This document shows positions 51,566 to 59,638 of a stretch of DNA of 64,000 nucleotides, in pieces. A program made the position numbers and the translations under genes. The notes under the pieces were generated by a model. That model made no database searches. It saw only the letters and a program-made list of their open reading frames with translations, and was not told the origin of the DNA. The DNA lies in the NCBI GenBank assembly GCA_025359885.1, contig JANYDG010000053.1, positions 1-64,000 on the forward strand, written 5' to 3'. The stretch comes from Acidobacteriota bacterium. GTDB taxonomy: Bacteria; Acidobacteriota; Terriglobia; Terriglobales; Acidobacteriaceae. Position 1 is the stretch's first letter. Each line of letters starts with the position of its first letter.

Positions 51566-53197
51566 GTGGCTTACAACGATCTTCGCGAATGGATTGCGGC
51601 TCTCGACAAAGCAGGGGAACTGAAGCGCATCAAAGAACCAGTTTCTCCGCAGCTTGAAATCACCGAAATTACCGATAGAGCCTCGAAAGCCGGCAGTCGG
51701 TCGCGGTCGGTCAAGGGCGCTGAAGGCTACGCGCCAGGGGGGCCTGCGCTGCTGTTTGAGAATATTGTCGGCCATCCGGGGCACAAGGTTTTCATCAACC
51801 AGTTTGGCTCAGAGCGCCGGATGGCGATGGCCCTGGGCGTCGACAATCTGGAGCAGATTGCCGGGCGAATCCAGGGCCTGATGAACATGAAGGCTCCCGA
51901 GGGGCTGCTGGATAAGCTGAAGATGCTGCCCCAGGTGGCGGAGCTGGCCAGGTCATTTCCAAAGACGGTTTCGGCGAAAGAGGCGCCGTGCAAGCAGGTG
52001 ATTTTGCGCGAGGGCTTTAACCTGCTGGATTTTCCTGTGCTGACCTGCTGGCCGCACGATGGGGGGCCGTTTATTACGCTGCCGTGCGTGCATACGCGCG
52101 ATCCCAAATCTGGCAAGCGCAACATTGGCATGTACCGCATGCAGGTCTATGACGGCCAGACGACGGGGATGCACTGGCAACGGCAAAAAGTAGCGGCGGA
52201 GCATTACCGTGAGGCGCTTCGGTCGGCGGCGATGGCCAATTCCGACTCGGATTCAAAGGCGGCGCGGGTGGCTGCAATGGCTGAGACCTCAGGCGGGGCA
52301 TACACGGTGGCCGAAGGGCCGGTTGGAGGTCTGCCGCAGGTGCAGTTCGGCAATCTCAAGGGTTCGCGGATGGAGGTTGCCGTCTCGATTGGCTCTGACC
52401 CGGCGACGACGTTTTCGGCGATTGTGCCGGCCCCGCCAGAGATTGAGGAGTACCTGATTGCAGGCTTTCTCCGCGGCAAGCCGGTTGAGATTGTCAAGTG
52501 CGAGACTGTCGATCTGGAGGTTCCGGCCAACGCCGAGATTGTTCTCGAGGGGTACGTCGAGCTGGGAGAAATGCGAACGGAGGGTCCGTTTGGCGACCAT
52601 ACCGGCTTCTATACGATGCAGGATCAGTACCCGGTCTTTCATATCACCTGCATAACTCATCGCAAGGACCCGATTTATGCCGCGACGATCGTGGGTAAGC
52701 CTCCGATGGAAGACGCGTGGATGGGCAAGGCTGTCGAACGAATCTTTCTGCCGATGATGAAGATGACGATTCCGGAGATTGTGGACATCAACTTGCCCGC
52801 CGAGGGCGTGTTTCATAACCTGATGATTGTTTCGATTCGGAAGAGTTATGCCGGTCAGGCGCGCAAGGTGATGGCTGCTATCTGGTCGCTGGGCCAGGCG
52901 ATGTTCACCAAATGCATTGTGGTTGTGGACGAAGACTGCGATGTGCAAGACCTGGGCGAAGTTACCTTACGGGTGACAAATAACATCGATCCGGAGCGCG
53001 ACATTCAGTTCATCCTGGGGCCGATTGATTCGCTGGATCATGCTTCGCGGCTGGCTAACTACGGGTCTAAGATGGGCATCGATGCAACCCGTAAGTGGAA
53101 GGCGGAGGGCTTTGACCGCCCATGGCCAGCGATGCTGGAGATGGATAAGACGACCAGGGCGAAAGTGGACTCGATCTGGAAGAAGCTGGGGATATAG
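51566..53197 (+). CDS. UbiD-family decarboxylase (prenylated FMN-dependent)
   Basis: A 543-residue enzyme of the UbiD (3-octaprenyl-4-hydroxybenzoate decarboxylase) family. Signature parts are AYNDLREWIAALDKAGELKRI at the N-terminus, HPGHKVFINQFGSERRMA, PVLTCWPHDGGPFITLPCV, the prenyl-FMN/metal region with RMEVAVSIGSDPATTF, and the catalytic-acid region EGPFGDHTGFYT. It may act in ubiquinone/menaquinone synthesis or on aromatic acids. No ubiX partner is in the window. GTG 51566 has AGAGGAG upstream at good spacing; a TTG at 51542 would add eight residues. Confidence 0.9.
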   Translation: MAYNDLREWIAALDKAGELKRIKEPVSPQLEITEITDRASKAGSRSRSVKGAEGYAPGGPALLFENIVGHPGHKVFINQFGSERRMAMALGVDNLEQIAGRIQGLMNMKAPEGLLDKLKMLPQVAELARSFPKTVSAKEAPCKQVILREGFNLLDFPVLTCWPHDGGPFITLPCVHTRDPKSGKRNIGMYRMQVYDGQTTGMHWQRQKVAAEHYREALRSAAMANSDSDSKAARVAAMAETSGGAYTVAEGPVGGLPQVQFGNLKGSRMEVAVSIGSDPATTFSAIVPAPPEIEEYLIAGFLRGKPVEIVKCETVDLEVPANAEIVLEGYVELGEMRTEGPFGDHTGFYTMQDQYPVFHITCITHRKDPIYAATIVGKPPMEDAWMGKAVERIFLPMMKMTIPEIVDINLPAEGVFHNLMIVSIRKSYAGQARKVMAAIWSLGQAMFTKCIVVVDEDCDVQDLGEVTLRVTNNIDPERDIQFILGPIDSLDHASRLANYGSKMGIDATRKWKAEGFDRPWPAMLEMDKTTRAKVDSIWKKLGI

Positions 53198-53218
53198 CCA
53201 GCTTTCAGAGTTTGGGGT

Positions 53219-53722
53219 ATGCTCGCCGGGATGATTCTCGCGTCTCCAATTCAGCGTGACTGGTTTGACTGGACAAATTTTGGCGTGGGCCTTTGCGGAC
53301 TGGCGCTGACGCTCTGGGCTGTGAGGGAGGCGAAAGGAGCCAAACATGCCGCGCAGGAGGCTCGCGAAACAATCTGGAGGCGCGAAGTCTCGTTCGTTGT
53401 CGCCGAAATTCTATCCATGATTTCCGAATTGGCGAATCGGATCGATGCGGGTCAGGTGGAGATTGCGATTCTGCGGGCACGAGAGATTGCATCACGAATT
53501 GCACGTGATCAAGGTCGTTTCAAGCTGTTCTTTGGTAGCGATTCTGGTTCGATTTTGGATTTGGAACGGAGTTTCAGCGCGATGGCCGAACAACTTTCTT
53601 CCAAGACCTTTATCGATGATGCAAGAGCAAAAACCGACATGGCAACTCGCGTACATCAAGCGAATCGAACATTGAACGCAATTTATGGCAGACTACAATC
53701 TGGACAGGATGAGGAGGGGTGA
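53219..53722 (+). CDS. Uncharacterised protein with one N-terminal membrane helix (module gene 1)
   Basis: A 167-residue protein I do not recognise. One transmembrane helix is predicted at about residues 21-36 (FGVGLCGLALTLWAV), followed by a charged helical region (REAKGAKHAAQEARETIWRR) likely to form a coiled coil, and a soluble helical remainder ending QSGQDEEG. The start could be ATG 53219 or ATG 53231. Its TGA overlaps the ATG of the next gene (TGATG), so the two are translationally coupled. Base use is visibly less GC-rich than in the flanking ubiD and tex genes, suggesting an inserted accessory pair. Confidence 0.65.
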   Translation: MLAGMILASPIQRDWFDWTNFGVGLCGLALTLWAVREAKGAKHAAQEARETIWRREVSFVVAEILSMISELANRIDAGQVEIAILRAREIASRIARDQGRFKLFFGSDSGSILDLERSFSAMAEQLSSKTFIDDARAKTDMATRVHQANRTLNAIYGRLQSGQDEEG

Positions 53723-54156
53723 TGAGCGCAAAAGCCGAAGAACTTGCCGGACAACTTCTGGATAAGACTGAGAGTGGAAAGCTCAAGTGGCAATTCGTTC
53801 CTGATCCCGACTTGGATATCTATAAGACGGATGCGGAAGACGGAATTTCCTTCTGCATCAAGCGACGAGCGTTGGGGGACGATAAGGTTGTGACTTTCGA
53901 GTTGACCGAGCGGGGACGGGTAGTTCTCGCGGATGCAGAAAACAATTTTCTGACGGATTCCAGGAGGAAGGCGCTCTCGGAAAGAGAGCGAACATTCAAT
54001 TCGCTTTATCCAACGACGGCAGTTAAGACTTCCGACGAGCCTGAAATCAGGCGTTTTCGCCTTTACAGCGACTTGTTTCATGCAGCGCGCGCAACGGCTG
54101 GAGGTGGGGACAACGCGATCGAGAAGGCGAGGGGATTCCTCGCGCGTCTTGCGTAA
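53722..54156 (+). CDS. Uncharacterised soluble protein (module gene 2)
   Basis: A 144-residue protein without a recognised domain or membrane segment. The middle (LKWQFVPDPDLDIYKT, DGISFCIKRRAL, KVVTFELTERGRVV) alternates hydrophobic and charged residues like a small beta-sheet domain, and the C-terminus is helical. GAGGAGG lies upstream and the start overlaps the previous stop as TGATG; GTG 53719 is an alternative. The pair could be a two-component accessory system such as a toxin-immunity or stress module, but nothing in the sequence proves this. Confidence 0.65.
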   Translation: MSAKAEELAGQLLDKTESGKLKWQFVPDPDLDIYKTDAEDGISFCIKRRALGDDKVVTFELTERGRVVLADAENNFLTDSRRKALSERERTFNSLYPTTAVKTSDEPEIRRFRLYSDLFHAARATAGGGDNAIEKARGFLARLA

Positions 54157-54265
54157 ACCTTTGCACGAGGACGATTGAGTGGAATGGGCGTCAGCGGGAT
54201 TTCCTCAGGCTCGTCCCAGGTCGTCCAGAGTCGTCCAAGTCGCCCCGGTAAACTAGAGAAATATC

Positions 54266-56656
54266 ATGGCGACTCCCCTGGCACTCTCCCCCGAAATTCT
54301 GCTGCATATCTCTCTGCAACTGAGCCTCCCCCTCCGCGGCCTGGTGTCCGTCATCGAACTGCTCGACGATGGCGGGACGGTGCCCTTCATCGCACGCTAC
54401 CGCAAAGAAGCCACCGGCGCGCTCGACGAGGTGCAGATTCGCGCTATCGAAGAGCAGCTCGCCTACTTCCGCGAATTGGTAGCGCGAAAAACGACCGTGC
54501 TGGAGACGATTGCCGGCCAGGGCAAACTGACCGATGAGTTGAAAGCGCGCATCGAAGCCACGCTCGACCGCGCTGTTCTGGAAGACCTCTATCTGCCCTA
54601 CAAGCCCAAGCGCCGTACTAAAGCCACCATCGCCCGCGAGGCCGGGCTCGAACCGCTTGCGGATTACTTATGGGCGCAGGCGGCGGGTCCGCAATCCCTG
54701 GCGCAGCTCGCGTCAACCTTCATCAGCGAAGAAAAAGGCGTGGCGACGGTCGAAGCAGCCCTTGAAGGCGCGCGCCACATCGTCGCCGAACGCATCAGCG
54801 AAGACGCCGATCTGCGCAAGATGCTGCGGCAGTGGGTCTTTGACGAGGGCGTAGTGACCAGCCGCAAGGCGACCGAAGAGGCCGGCACCCGGCTCGACGA
54901 GCAGGAAAAATTCAAGATGTACTACGACTACCGCGAGCCGGTGAAGACCATCCCCTCCCACCGCATGCTGGCCATTCGCCGGGGCGAGACAGAAAATGTG
55001 CTCTATTTCCTGATTGAAACGGAAGCGGAACGCGCCGTCGGGATGCTGCGCGCCCGGGTGCTGCGCGCTGCCGGAGACTGGACTCCGCAGCTTGAGCTTG
55101 CCATCGCCGATAGCTGGTCCCGCCTGCTGAACTCGTCAATTCAAGCGGAGATTCGGCTCGAACTGAAGCGGCGGTCAGATCTGGAAGCGATTCAGGTCTT
55201 CCGCGAAAACCTGCACAATCTGCTGCTCGCTCCGCCTGCGGGTCCGATTGCCGTCCTGGGCATCGACCCCGGCCTGCGCACCGGCTGCAAGATTGCCGTG
55301 GTCGATGAGACGGGCAAATTCCTGGCGCATGACGTCATTTATCCGCATACCGGCAAGGGCAACACGGAGGCCGCCAAGGCGACGCTTTATCGATTCCTGG
55401 GCCAGCATAACTGCCGGGCAATTGCCATTGGCAATGGCACGGCTTCGCGGGAGACGGATGCGCTGGTGCGCGAATTTTTGCGCGAGAAAGAATTGAAAGA
55501 CATCTTCACGGTTACGGTGAGCGAATCCGGGGCCAGCGTTTACTCCGCGTCTGACCTGGCCCGGCAGGAGTTCCCCGACCTCGACCTGACCGTGCGCGGC
55601 GCGATCTCCATTGCGCGTCGCCTCCAGGACCCCCTGGCCGAGCTGGTCAAAGTCGATCCCAAGGCCATCGGCGTCGGCCAGTACCAGCACGATGTCGATC
55701 AACGCCAGTTGCAGGAGTCGCTGGGGCAGGTGATTGAGAGCTGCGTCAACCGCGTCGGCGTTGACCTGAACACCGCCAGTTGGGCGCTGCTGCGCTACGT
55801 CGCGGGCATCAGCGAACGGACCGCCTTGAACATCGTGGCCCATCGAGACCAGAACGGGAAGTTTGTTTCCCGCGAGCAACTGAAGAAGGTTACCGGTGTG
55901 GGCCCCAAGACCTTTGAGCAGGCAGCCGGTTTTCTGCGCATTCGCGGTGGCGACAATCCGCTGGATTCAACAGCCGTGCATCCCGAGTCCTACAAAGTCG
56001 TCGAAGAAATTGCCCGGCTCGCAGCCAGCCCGGTAGACGAAATCATCCGCCAGCCCGACCTCCTCAACAAGATCGATAAAGTTGATAAATCCAGGATTCA
56101 GGCCGGCGCCTTCACCCTTCAGGACATTCTGGAGGAGCTGCGCAAGCCGGGCCGCGACCCGCGTGACAAGTTCGTCGCCCCCAGTTTTCTTGAATCCGTG
56201 CACGAAATATCTGACCTTGAAATCGGCATGGTTCTCGAAGGCGTGGTCACCAACGTCACGCGCTTTGGAGCCTTTGTCGATGTCGGCGTGCATCAGGATG
56301 GGCTGGTGCACATCAGCGAGCTGTCCAACAAGTTCATCAAAGACCCGTCGGAAGCGGTGAAGGCGGGGCAGATTGTGAAAGTCAAAGTGCTGACGGCGGA
56401 CGCGCGAACCAAGCGCATTTCTCTCAGCATCAAGGCGCTGCTTGAGCCGGCGGCGCAGCGTGCCGGGGGCGCGCCGAGACCGGCAGCGCAGGCTGCCCAG
56501 CCCCGCACCGGGAGTGGTCCCTCTCCCGCTGCGAGGAATCAAGCCGCTCCAGCCCGCGCCAACGCGCCTGCCGCTTCTCGCCCCGCACCTGCGCCCCCGC
56601 CGGCGACGATCGACGACAAAATCGCTGCCCTGGCTGCACGCTGGCAAAAGCGGTGA
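54266..56656 (+). CDS. tex: Tex-family RNA-binding transcription accessory protein
   Basis: A 796-residue protein homologous to Tex/Spt6. Domains are an N-terminal helical Tex region (VPFIARYRKEATGALDE, a family signature), a YqgF/RNase H-like domain (VLGIDPGLRTGCKIAVV, about 328-344), helix-hairpin-helix motifs (ALLRYVAGISERTALNIV and VTGVGPKTFEQAAGFLRI), and an S1 RNA-binding domain (MVLEGVVTNVTRFGAFVDVG, about 652-671). The last ~70 residues are Ala/Pro/Arg-rich. Tex binds nucleic acids and influences transcription elongation and stress tolerance. It stands alone, followed by the GntP-type gene after 86 bp. Confidence 0.95.
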   Translation: MATPLALSPEILLHISLQLSLPLRGLVSVIELLDDGGTVPFIARYRKEATGALDEVQIRAIEEQLAYFRELVARKTTVLETIAGQGKLTDELKARIEATLDRAVLEDLYLPYKPKRRTKATIAREAGLEPLADYLWAQAAGPQSLAQLASTFISEEKGVATVEAALEGARHIVAERISEDADLRKMLRQWVFDEGVVTSRKATEEAGTRLDEQEKFKMYYDYREPVKTIPSHRMLAIRRGETENVLYFLIETEAERAVGMLRARVLRAAGDWTPQLELAIADSWSRLLNSSIQAEIRLELKRRSDLEAIQVFRENLHNLLLAPPAGPIAVLGIDPGLRTGCKIAVVDETGKFLAHDVIYPHTGKGNTEAAKATLYRFLGQHNCRAIAIGNGTASRETDALVREFLREKELKDIFTVTVSESGASVYSASDLARQEFPDLDLTVRGAISIARRLQDPLAELVKVDPKAIGVGQYQHDVDQRQLQESLGQVIESCVNRVGVDLNTASWALLRYVAGISERTALNIVAHRDQNGKFVSREQLKKVTGVGPKTFEQAAGFLRIRGGDNPLDSTAVHPESYKVVEEIARLAASPVDEIIRQPDLLNKIDKVDKSRIQAGAFTLQDILEELRKPGRDPRDKFVAPSFLESVHEISDLEIGMVLEGVVTNVTRFGAFVDVGVHQDGLVHISELSNKFIKDPSEAVKAGQIVKVKVLTADARTKRISLSIKALLEPAAQRAGGAPRPAAQAAQPRTGSGPSPAARNQAAPARANAPAASRPAPAPPPATIDDKIAALAARWQKR

Positions 56657-56742
56657 GCTGAACCATCAGCAGTCTCGGACGAATCGTTATACTGGCGGCG
56701 GACTGAAATCCACCCGACCTGAAAGCTCAACGAGGGCCGCCG

Positions 56743-58194
56743 TTGTTCCTGTCCCACGCCAACTACCTGCTGCTGTGCACGGCGGGCACAATTGTGCTGT
56801 TGATGCTGATGATTGTGCGCGCCCGCCTGCATCCCGCGCTTGCTTTGCTGGTGGCCGCACTGGTGCTCGGCACGGTTTCCGGAATGCCGCTGGCGCGCAT
56901 TCCGCTCTCACTGAGCGCCGGGGTAGGCAACCTGCTTTCGCACGTAGCGCTGGTACTGGGGCTGGGCGCGGTAATGGGGCATTTGCTTTCCCGCTCGGGC
57001 GGCGCGGCGGCTCTCGGTGAAGGTCTGGTGAACCGGTGCGGTCCGCGTGGGCTGCCCCTCGCGATGATGCTGATGGGCATGCTGGTTGGCTTTCCGGTGT
57101 TCTTTGAAGTGGGCCTGGTGCTGCTGATGCCGATCGTCGTTTCGGTTGCCAAACGCAGCGGCCGGTCAGCGATCGTGGCAGGCTTGCCGACCCTGGCCGG
57201 ACTCTCCATCGTGCATGGACTCATCCCGCCCCACCCCGCGGCCATGCTCGCCGTGGCGCAATACCACGCCGACGTAGGCCGGACGATCTTGATGGGCCTC
57301 GCCGTCGGCCTCCCCGCTGCTCTGGTCGGCGGCCCCTGCTGGGCGTGGCTCTATCCGCGGCTGCTCGCCCAGCTTGCCCAGCTCACCCGGCTCGACCGGC
57401 CAAGCAAGGCTGACCTGGAACCCGAAGCGGCAGCCTCCCTGGTCGCGGAGTTTCAGGCAGACCTGCAACTGGACGCAGTGGCGCAGGCTGCGGCGTCGGT
57501 ACACCCGGCAGGCCTCGTTCCCACCGCCCTGCTGGTCTTGTTGCTGCCAGTTCTACTGATTTTCCTGGGCAGTTGGGCAGATGAGATCTTTGCCCCGCTG
57601 GGCCAATGGGCAGGCGTGAACGCCGCGCTGCACCTGCTCGGCGACCCCTCCGTGGCCCTGCTGGCAGCCGTTGTCGTGGCGCAACTGCTGCTCGGCCGAA
57701 TTTGTCGTTGGAGTGCCGCCCACACGCTGCACCTCACCGGCGAGAGCTTCGCCCCCATTGCTGGCGTGCTGCTGATTCTGGCTGCGGCCGGGGGCTTCAG
57801 CCGCGTTCTCAACGATTCCGGAGCAGCCCAGGCCACGGTTGAGCTGGCCCAGGGCGCTCACCTCTCGCCTCTGCTCTTTGCCTGGATGCTGGCGGCTACC
57901 GTGCGCCTGGCCATCGGCTCAGCGACGGTTGCCATGGCAGTGACCACGGGCATTCTGGCCCCGGTGGCACTCTCCATGGGAACCGGGGCTGCATTCGGGC
58001 CTGAGCTGCTGGTGCTCTCGACCGGTGCGGGGTCGCTCTTCTGCTCGCACGTCAACGACCCAGGCTTCTGGATGATCAAGGAGTTTTTTGGCCTCGAAGT
58101 CAGCGAGACGCTCGCTACCTGGTCGGTTCTGGAGACGCTGCTCTCCGTCGTCGGCCTCATCGGAACCCTGCTGCTGGCCGGCGTTCTCCGCTAA
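56743..58194 (+). CDS. GntP-family gluconate:proton symporter
   Basis: A 483-residue inner-membrane transporter with 12-14 predicted hydrophobic segments. The GntP family is recognised from HPALALLVAALVLGTVSG near the start, GLGAVMGHLLSRSGGAAAL, GFPVFFEVGLVLLMPIV, PPHPAAMLAVAQYHADVG, IAGVLLILAAAGGFSRVL and FCSHVNDPGFWMIKEFFGL. Family members take up gluconate or other sugar acids with protons. Start TTG 56743 has GAGGG upstream. There is no gluconate kinase nearby, so the substrate is inferred from the family. The stop lies at the border of a palindromic element. Confidence 0.9.
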   Translation: MFLSHANYLLLCTAGTIVLLMLMIVRARLHPALALLVAALVLGTVSGMPLARIPLSLSAGVGNLLSHVALVLGLGAVMGHLLSRSGGAAALGEGLVNRCGPRGLPLAMMLMGMLVGFPVFFEVGLVLLMPIVVSVAKRSGRSAIVAGLPTLAGLSIVHGLIPPHPAAMLAVAQYHADVGRTILMGLAVGLPAALVGGPCWAWLYPRLLAQLAQLTRLDRPSKADLEPEAAASLVAEFQADLQLDAVAQAAASVHPAGLVPTALLVLLLPVLLIFLGSWADEIFAPLGQWAGVNAALHLLGDPSVALLAAVVVAQLLLGRICRWSAAHTLHLTGESFAPIAGVLLILAAAGGFSRVLNDSGAAQATVELAQGAHLSPLLFAWMLAATVRLAIGSATVAMAVTTGILAPVALSMGTGAAFGPELLVLSTGAGSLFCSHVNDPGFWMIKEFFGLEVSETLATWSVLETLLSVVGLIGTLLLAGVLR

Positions 58195-58308
58195 AGCATT
58201 TTCAGGAAGGGTGTAGACCGAAGAAGCTTTGCTCACTGGATTTTTCATCAAGAAAAATACAACCTCACCCCAGCGAGCGACTTCACAGAATTCCTGAAAA
58301 GGCTCTAA
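58191..58308. repeat. Palindromic intergenic element (MITE- or REP-like)
   Basis: Arms GCATTTTCAGGAA (58196-58208) and TTCCTGAAAAGGC (58291-58303) match as inverted repeats at 12 of 13 positions, extendable to about 15 of 18. An inner perfect hairpin ATTTTTC/GAAAAAT lies at 58240-58258. The element fills the gap between convergent gntP and rph and contains the gntP stop. It may act as a bidirectional terminator or be a mobile miniature element. Confidence 0.65.
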
Positions 58309-58313
58309 GTGCC

Positions 58314-59126
58314 TCACGCTTCGAGAATCGCCCGCTGCGCAGCGAAAATCTGCTCCAGCCCGCCCTCGGCCAGGTCAATCAATCCATTCAACTGCGCCCG
58401 TGAATAGCTTCCCTTTTCTGCCGTCGCCTGCGTTTCAATCAGGCCACCATCCGCCGTCATCACCACGTTCATATCCACAGCCGCCTGCGAATCCTCCTCA
58501 TAGCACAGGTCGAGAAGGGCCGTTCCCTCGACAATGCCGACCGAGGTGGCCGCGACCATCTGCTTCAGCGGCGAGTGCTTCATCGTCCCGGCCTTCACCA
58601 GCGCATTCAGGGCCAGGGCCAGGGCCACGCTGGCACCGGTAATGGCCGCCGTGCGGGTGCCGCCATCGGCCTGGAGGACGTCGCAATCCAGAATCACCGT
58701 CCGTTCGCCGAGTGCATGCATATCCACGATGGAACGCAGGCTGCGACCGATGAGGCGCTGAATTTCGTGCGTCCGACCGCCGATTTTGCCGCGTTCGCTC
58801 TCCCGCGGCGAGCGGGTGACCGTCGATCGGGGCAGCATCGCGTACTCCGCCGTCACCCAGCCGCGCCCCGAGTTGCGCATCCAGCCGGGAACACCGTTTT
58901 CAATCGTCGCATTGCACAGCACCCGCGTTGCCCCAACTGAAATCAGCACCGAACCCTCAGCCGTCCGGACGAAATGAGGCGTAAGCACGAGCGGGCGAGG
59001 CTGGTCGGGGGCGCGTCCATCACTGCGAAAAAACTGCCCCTCGTTTCCTTGTACCGGGCCGCTTTGAGCGGGAACTTTGACGGAGGTGCCGGGAAGGGGA
59101 AGCGCAATTGATCCAGGATGTGCCAT
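58314..59126 (-). CDS. rph: Ribonuclease PH
   Basis: A 3'-5' phosphorolytic exoribonuclease that trims tRNA 3' ends. The 270-residue protein begins with a ~33-residue extension, then [35 protein letters not shown], the [15 protein letters not shown] motif, the Arg-rich [20 protein letters not shown] and the phosphate-binding/catalytic [20 protein letters not shown]. The core is complete, and the family is usually 238-250 residues long. The true start may be a later codon, because the extension is not conserved. It converges on gntP across the palindromic element. Confidence 0.95.
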   Translation of the reverse strand: MAHPGSIALPLPGTSVKVPAQSGPVQGNEGQFFRSDGRAPDQPRPLVLTPHFVRTAEGSVLISVGATRVLCNATIENGVPGWMRNSGRGWVTAEYAMLPRSTVTRSPRESERGKIGGRTHEIQRLIGRSLRSIVDMHALGERTVILDCDVLQADGGTRTAAITGASVALALALNALVKAGTMKHSPLKQMVAATSVGIVEGTALLDLCYEEDSQAAVDMNVVMTADGGLIETQATAEKGSYSRAQLNGLIDLAEGGLEQIFAAQRAILEA

Positions 59127-59638
59127 AAGTCGATTGTACGGGAGCAGCCCCTTTTGGACGGGGAAGCGGCCACGGAGAGGCTGCGGACCGGGCTGTTCCA
59201 GAACGGGAATAGCCCAAATCCCGCCCCGAAACCGGAAAAGACATGCAAGTGATTGAAATGGTGAGAGATGGGCTGAAGCGATGGACCGGGCTTTTCCGGA
59301 TTTGGGAAGCCAAGGGTGTCGAGTGTGCGATGGATTTTTTTGGGAAGTTGGGTTGATTCCGTTCCTTATCAGGAACTTAGCGCGTCAGTTCTGGTTTGGC
59401 ACGCCGCTTGCTATAGCTAAGGGCAAGATTGGAACAGATTGCAGGTATGGGACAGCAGGGAGCCGCGGCAGAGCTTCTTTGGCCAGCACCTCTTGGTCTT
59501 GGCAAGGACTTGTTGACATGGACTTCTTGGCCCGAACGTCTTGGCCCGAACGTTTTGGCCAGAACGTCTTGGCCCCGACCGGGTAGTTTGCCTGCAGTTC
59601 GTTCCACGGATGAGCGCAATGAAACGGGGGGGGAGCAT
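59127..59638 (+). other. Intergenic region upstream of the histidine kinase
   Basis: About 510 bp that must hold promoters for rph (minus) and the kinase operon (plus). A reading frame continuous with the kinase is open back to 59429, but it crosses a 14-bp repeat whose period would shift frame between copies, so I treat it as leader. No separate gene is supported. Confidence 0.45.
59525..59580 (+). repeat. 14-bp tandem repeat, four copies, before the kinase gene
   Basis: Units TCTTGGCCCGAACG (59525 and 59539), TTTTGGCCAGAACG (59553) and TCTTGGCCCCGACC (59567) lie 59 bp before the kinase start. Confidence 0.9.

Noticed and set aside
59429-59638. N-terminal 70-residue extension of the kinase
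   Set aside because: It crosses a 14-bp repeat, has Trp/Pro-rich low-complexity content, and lacks a ribosome site as good as GGGGGGAG before 59639.
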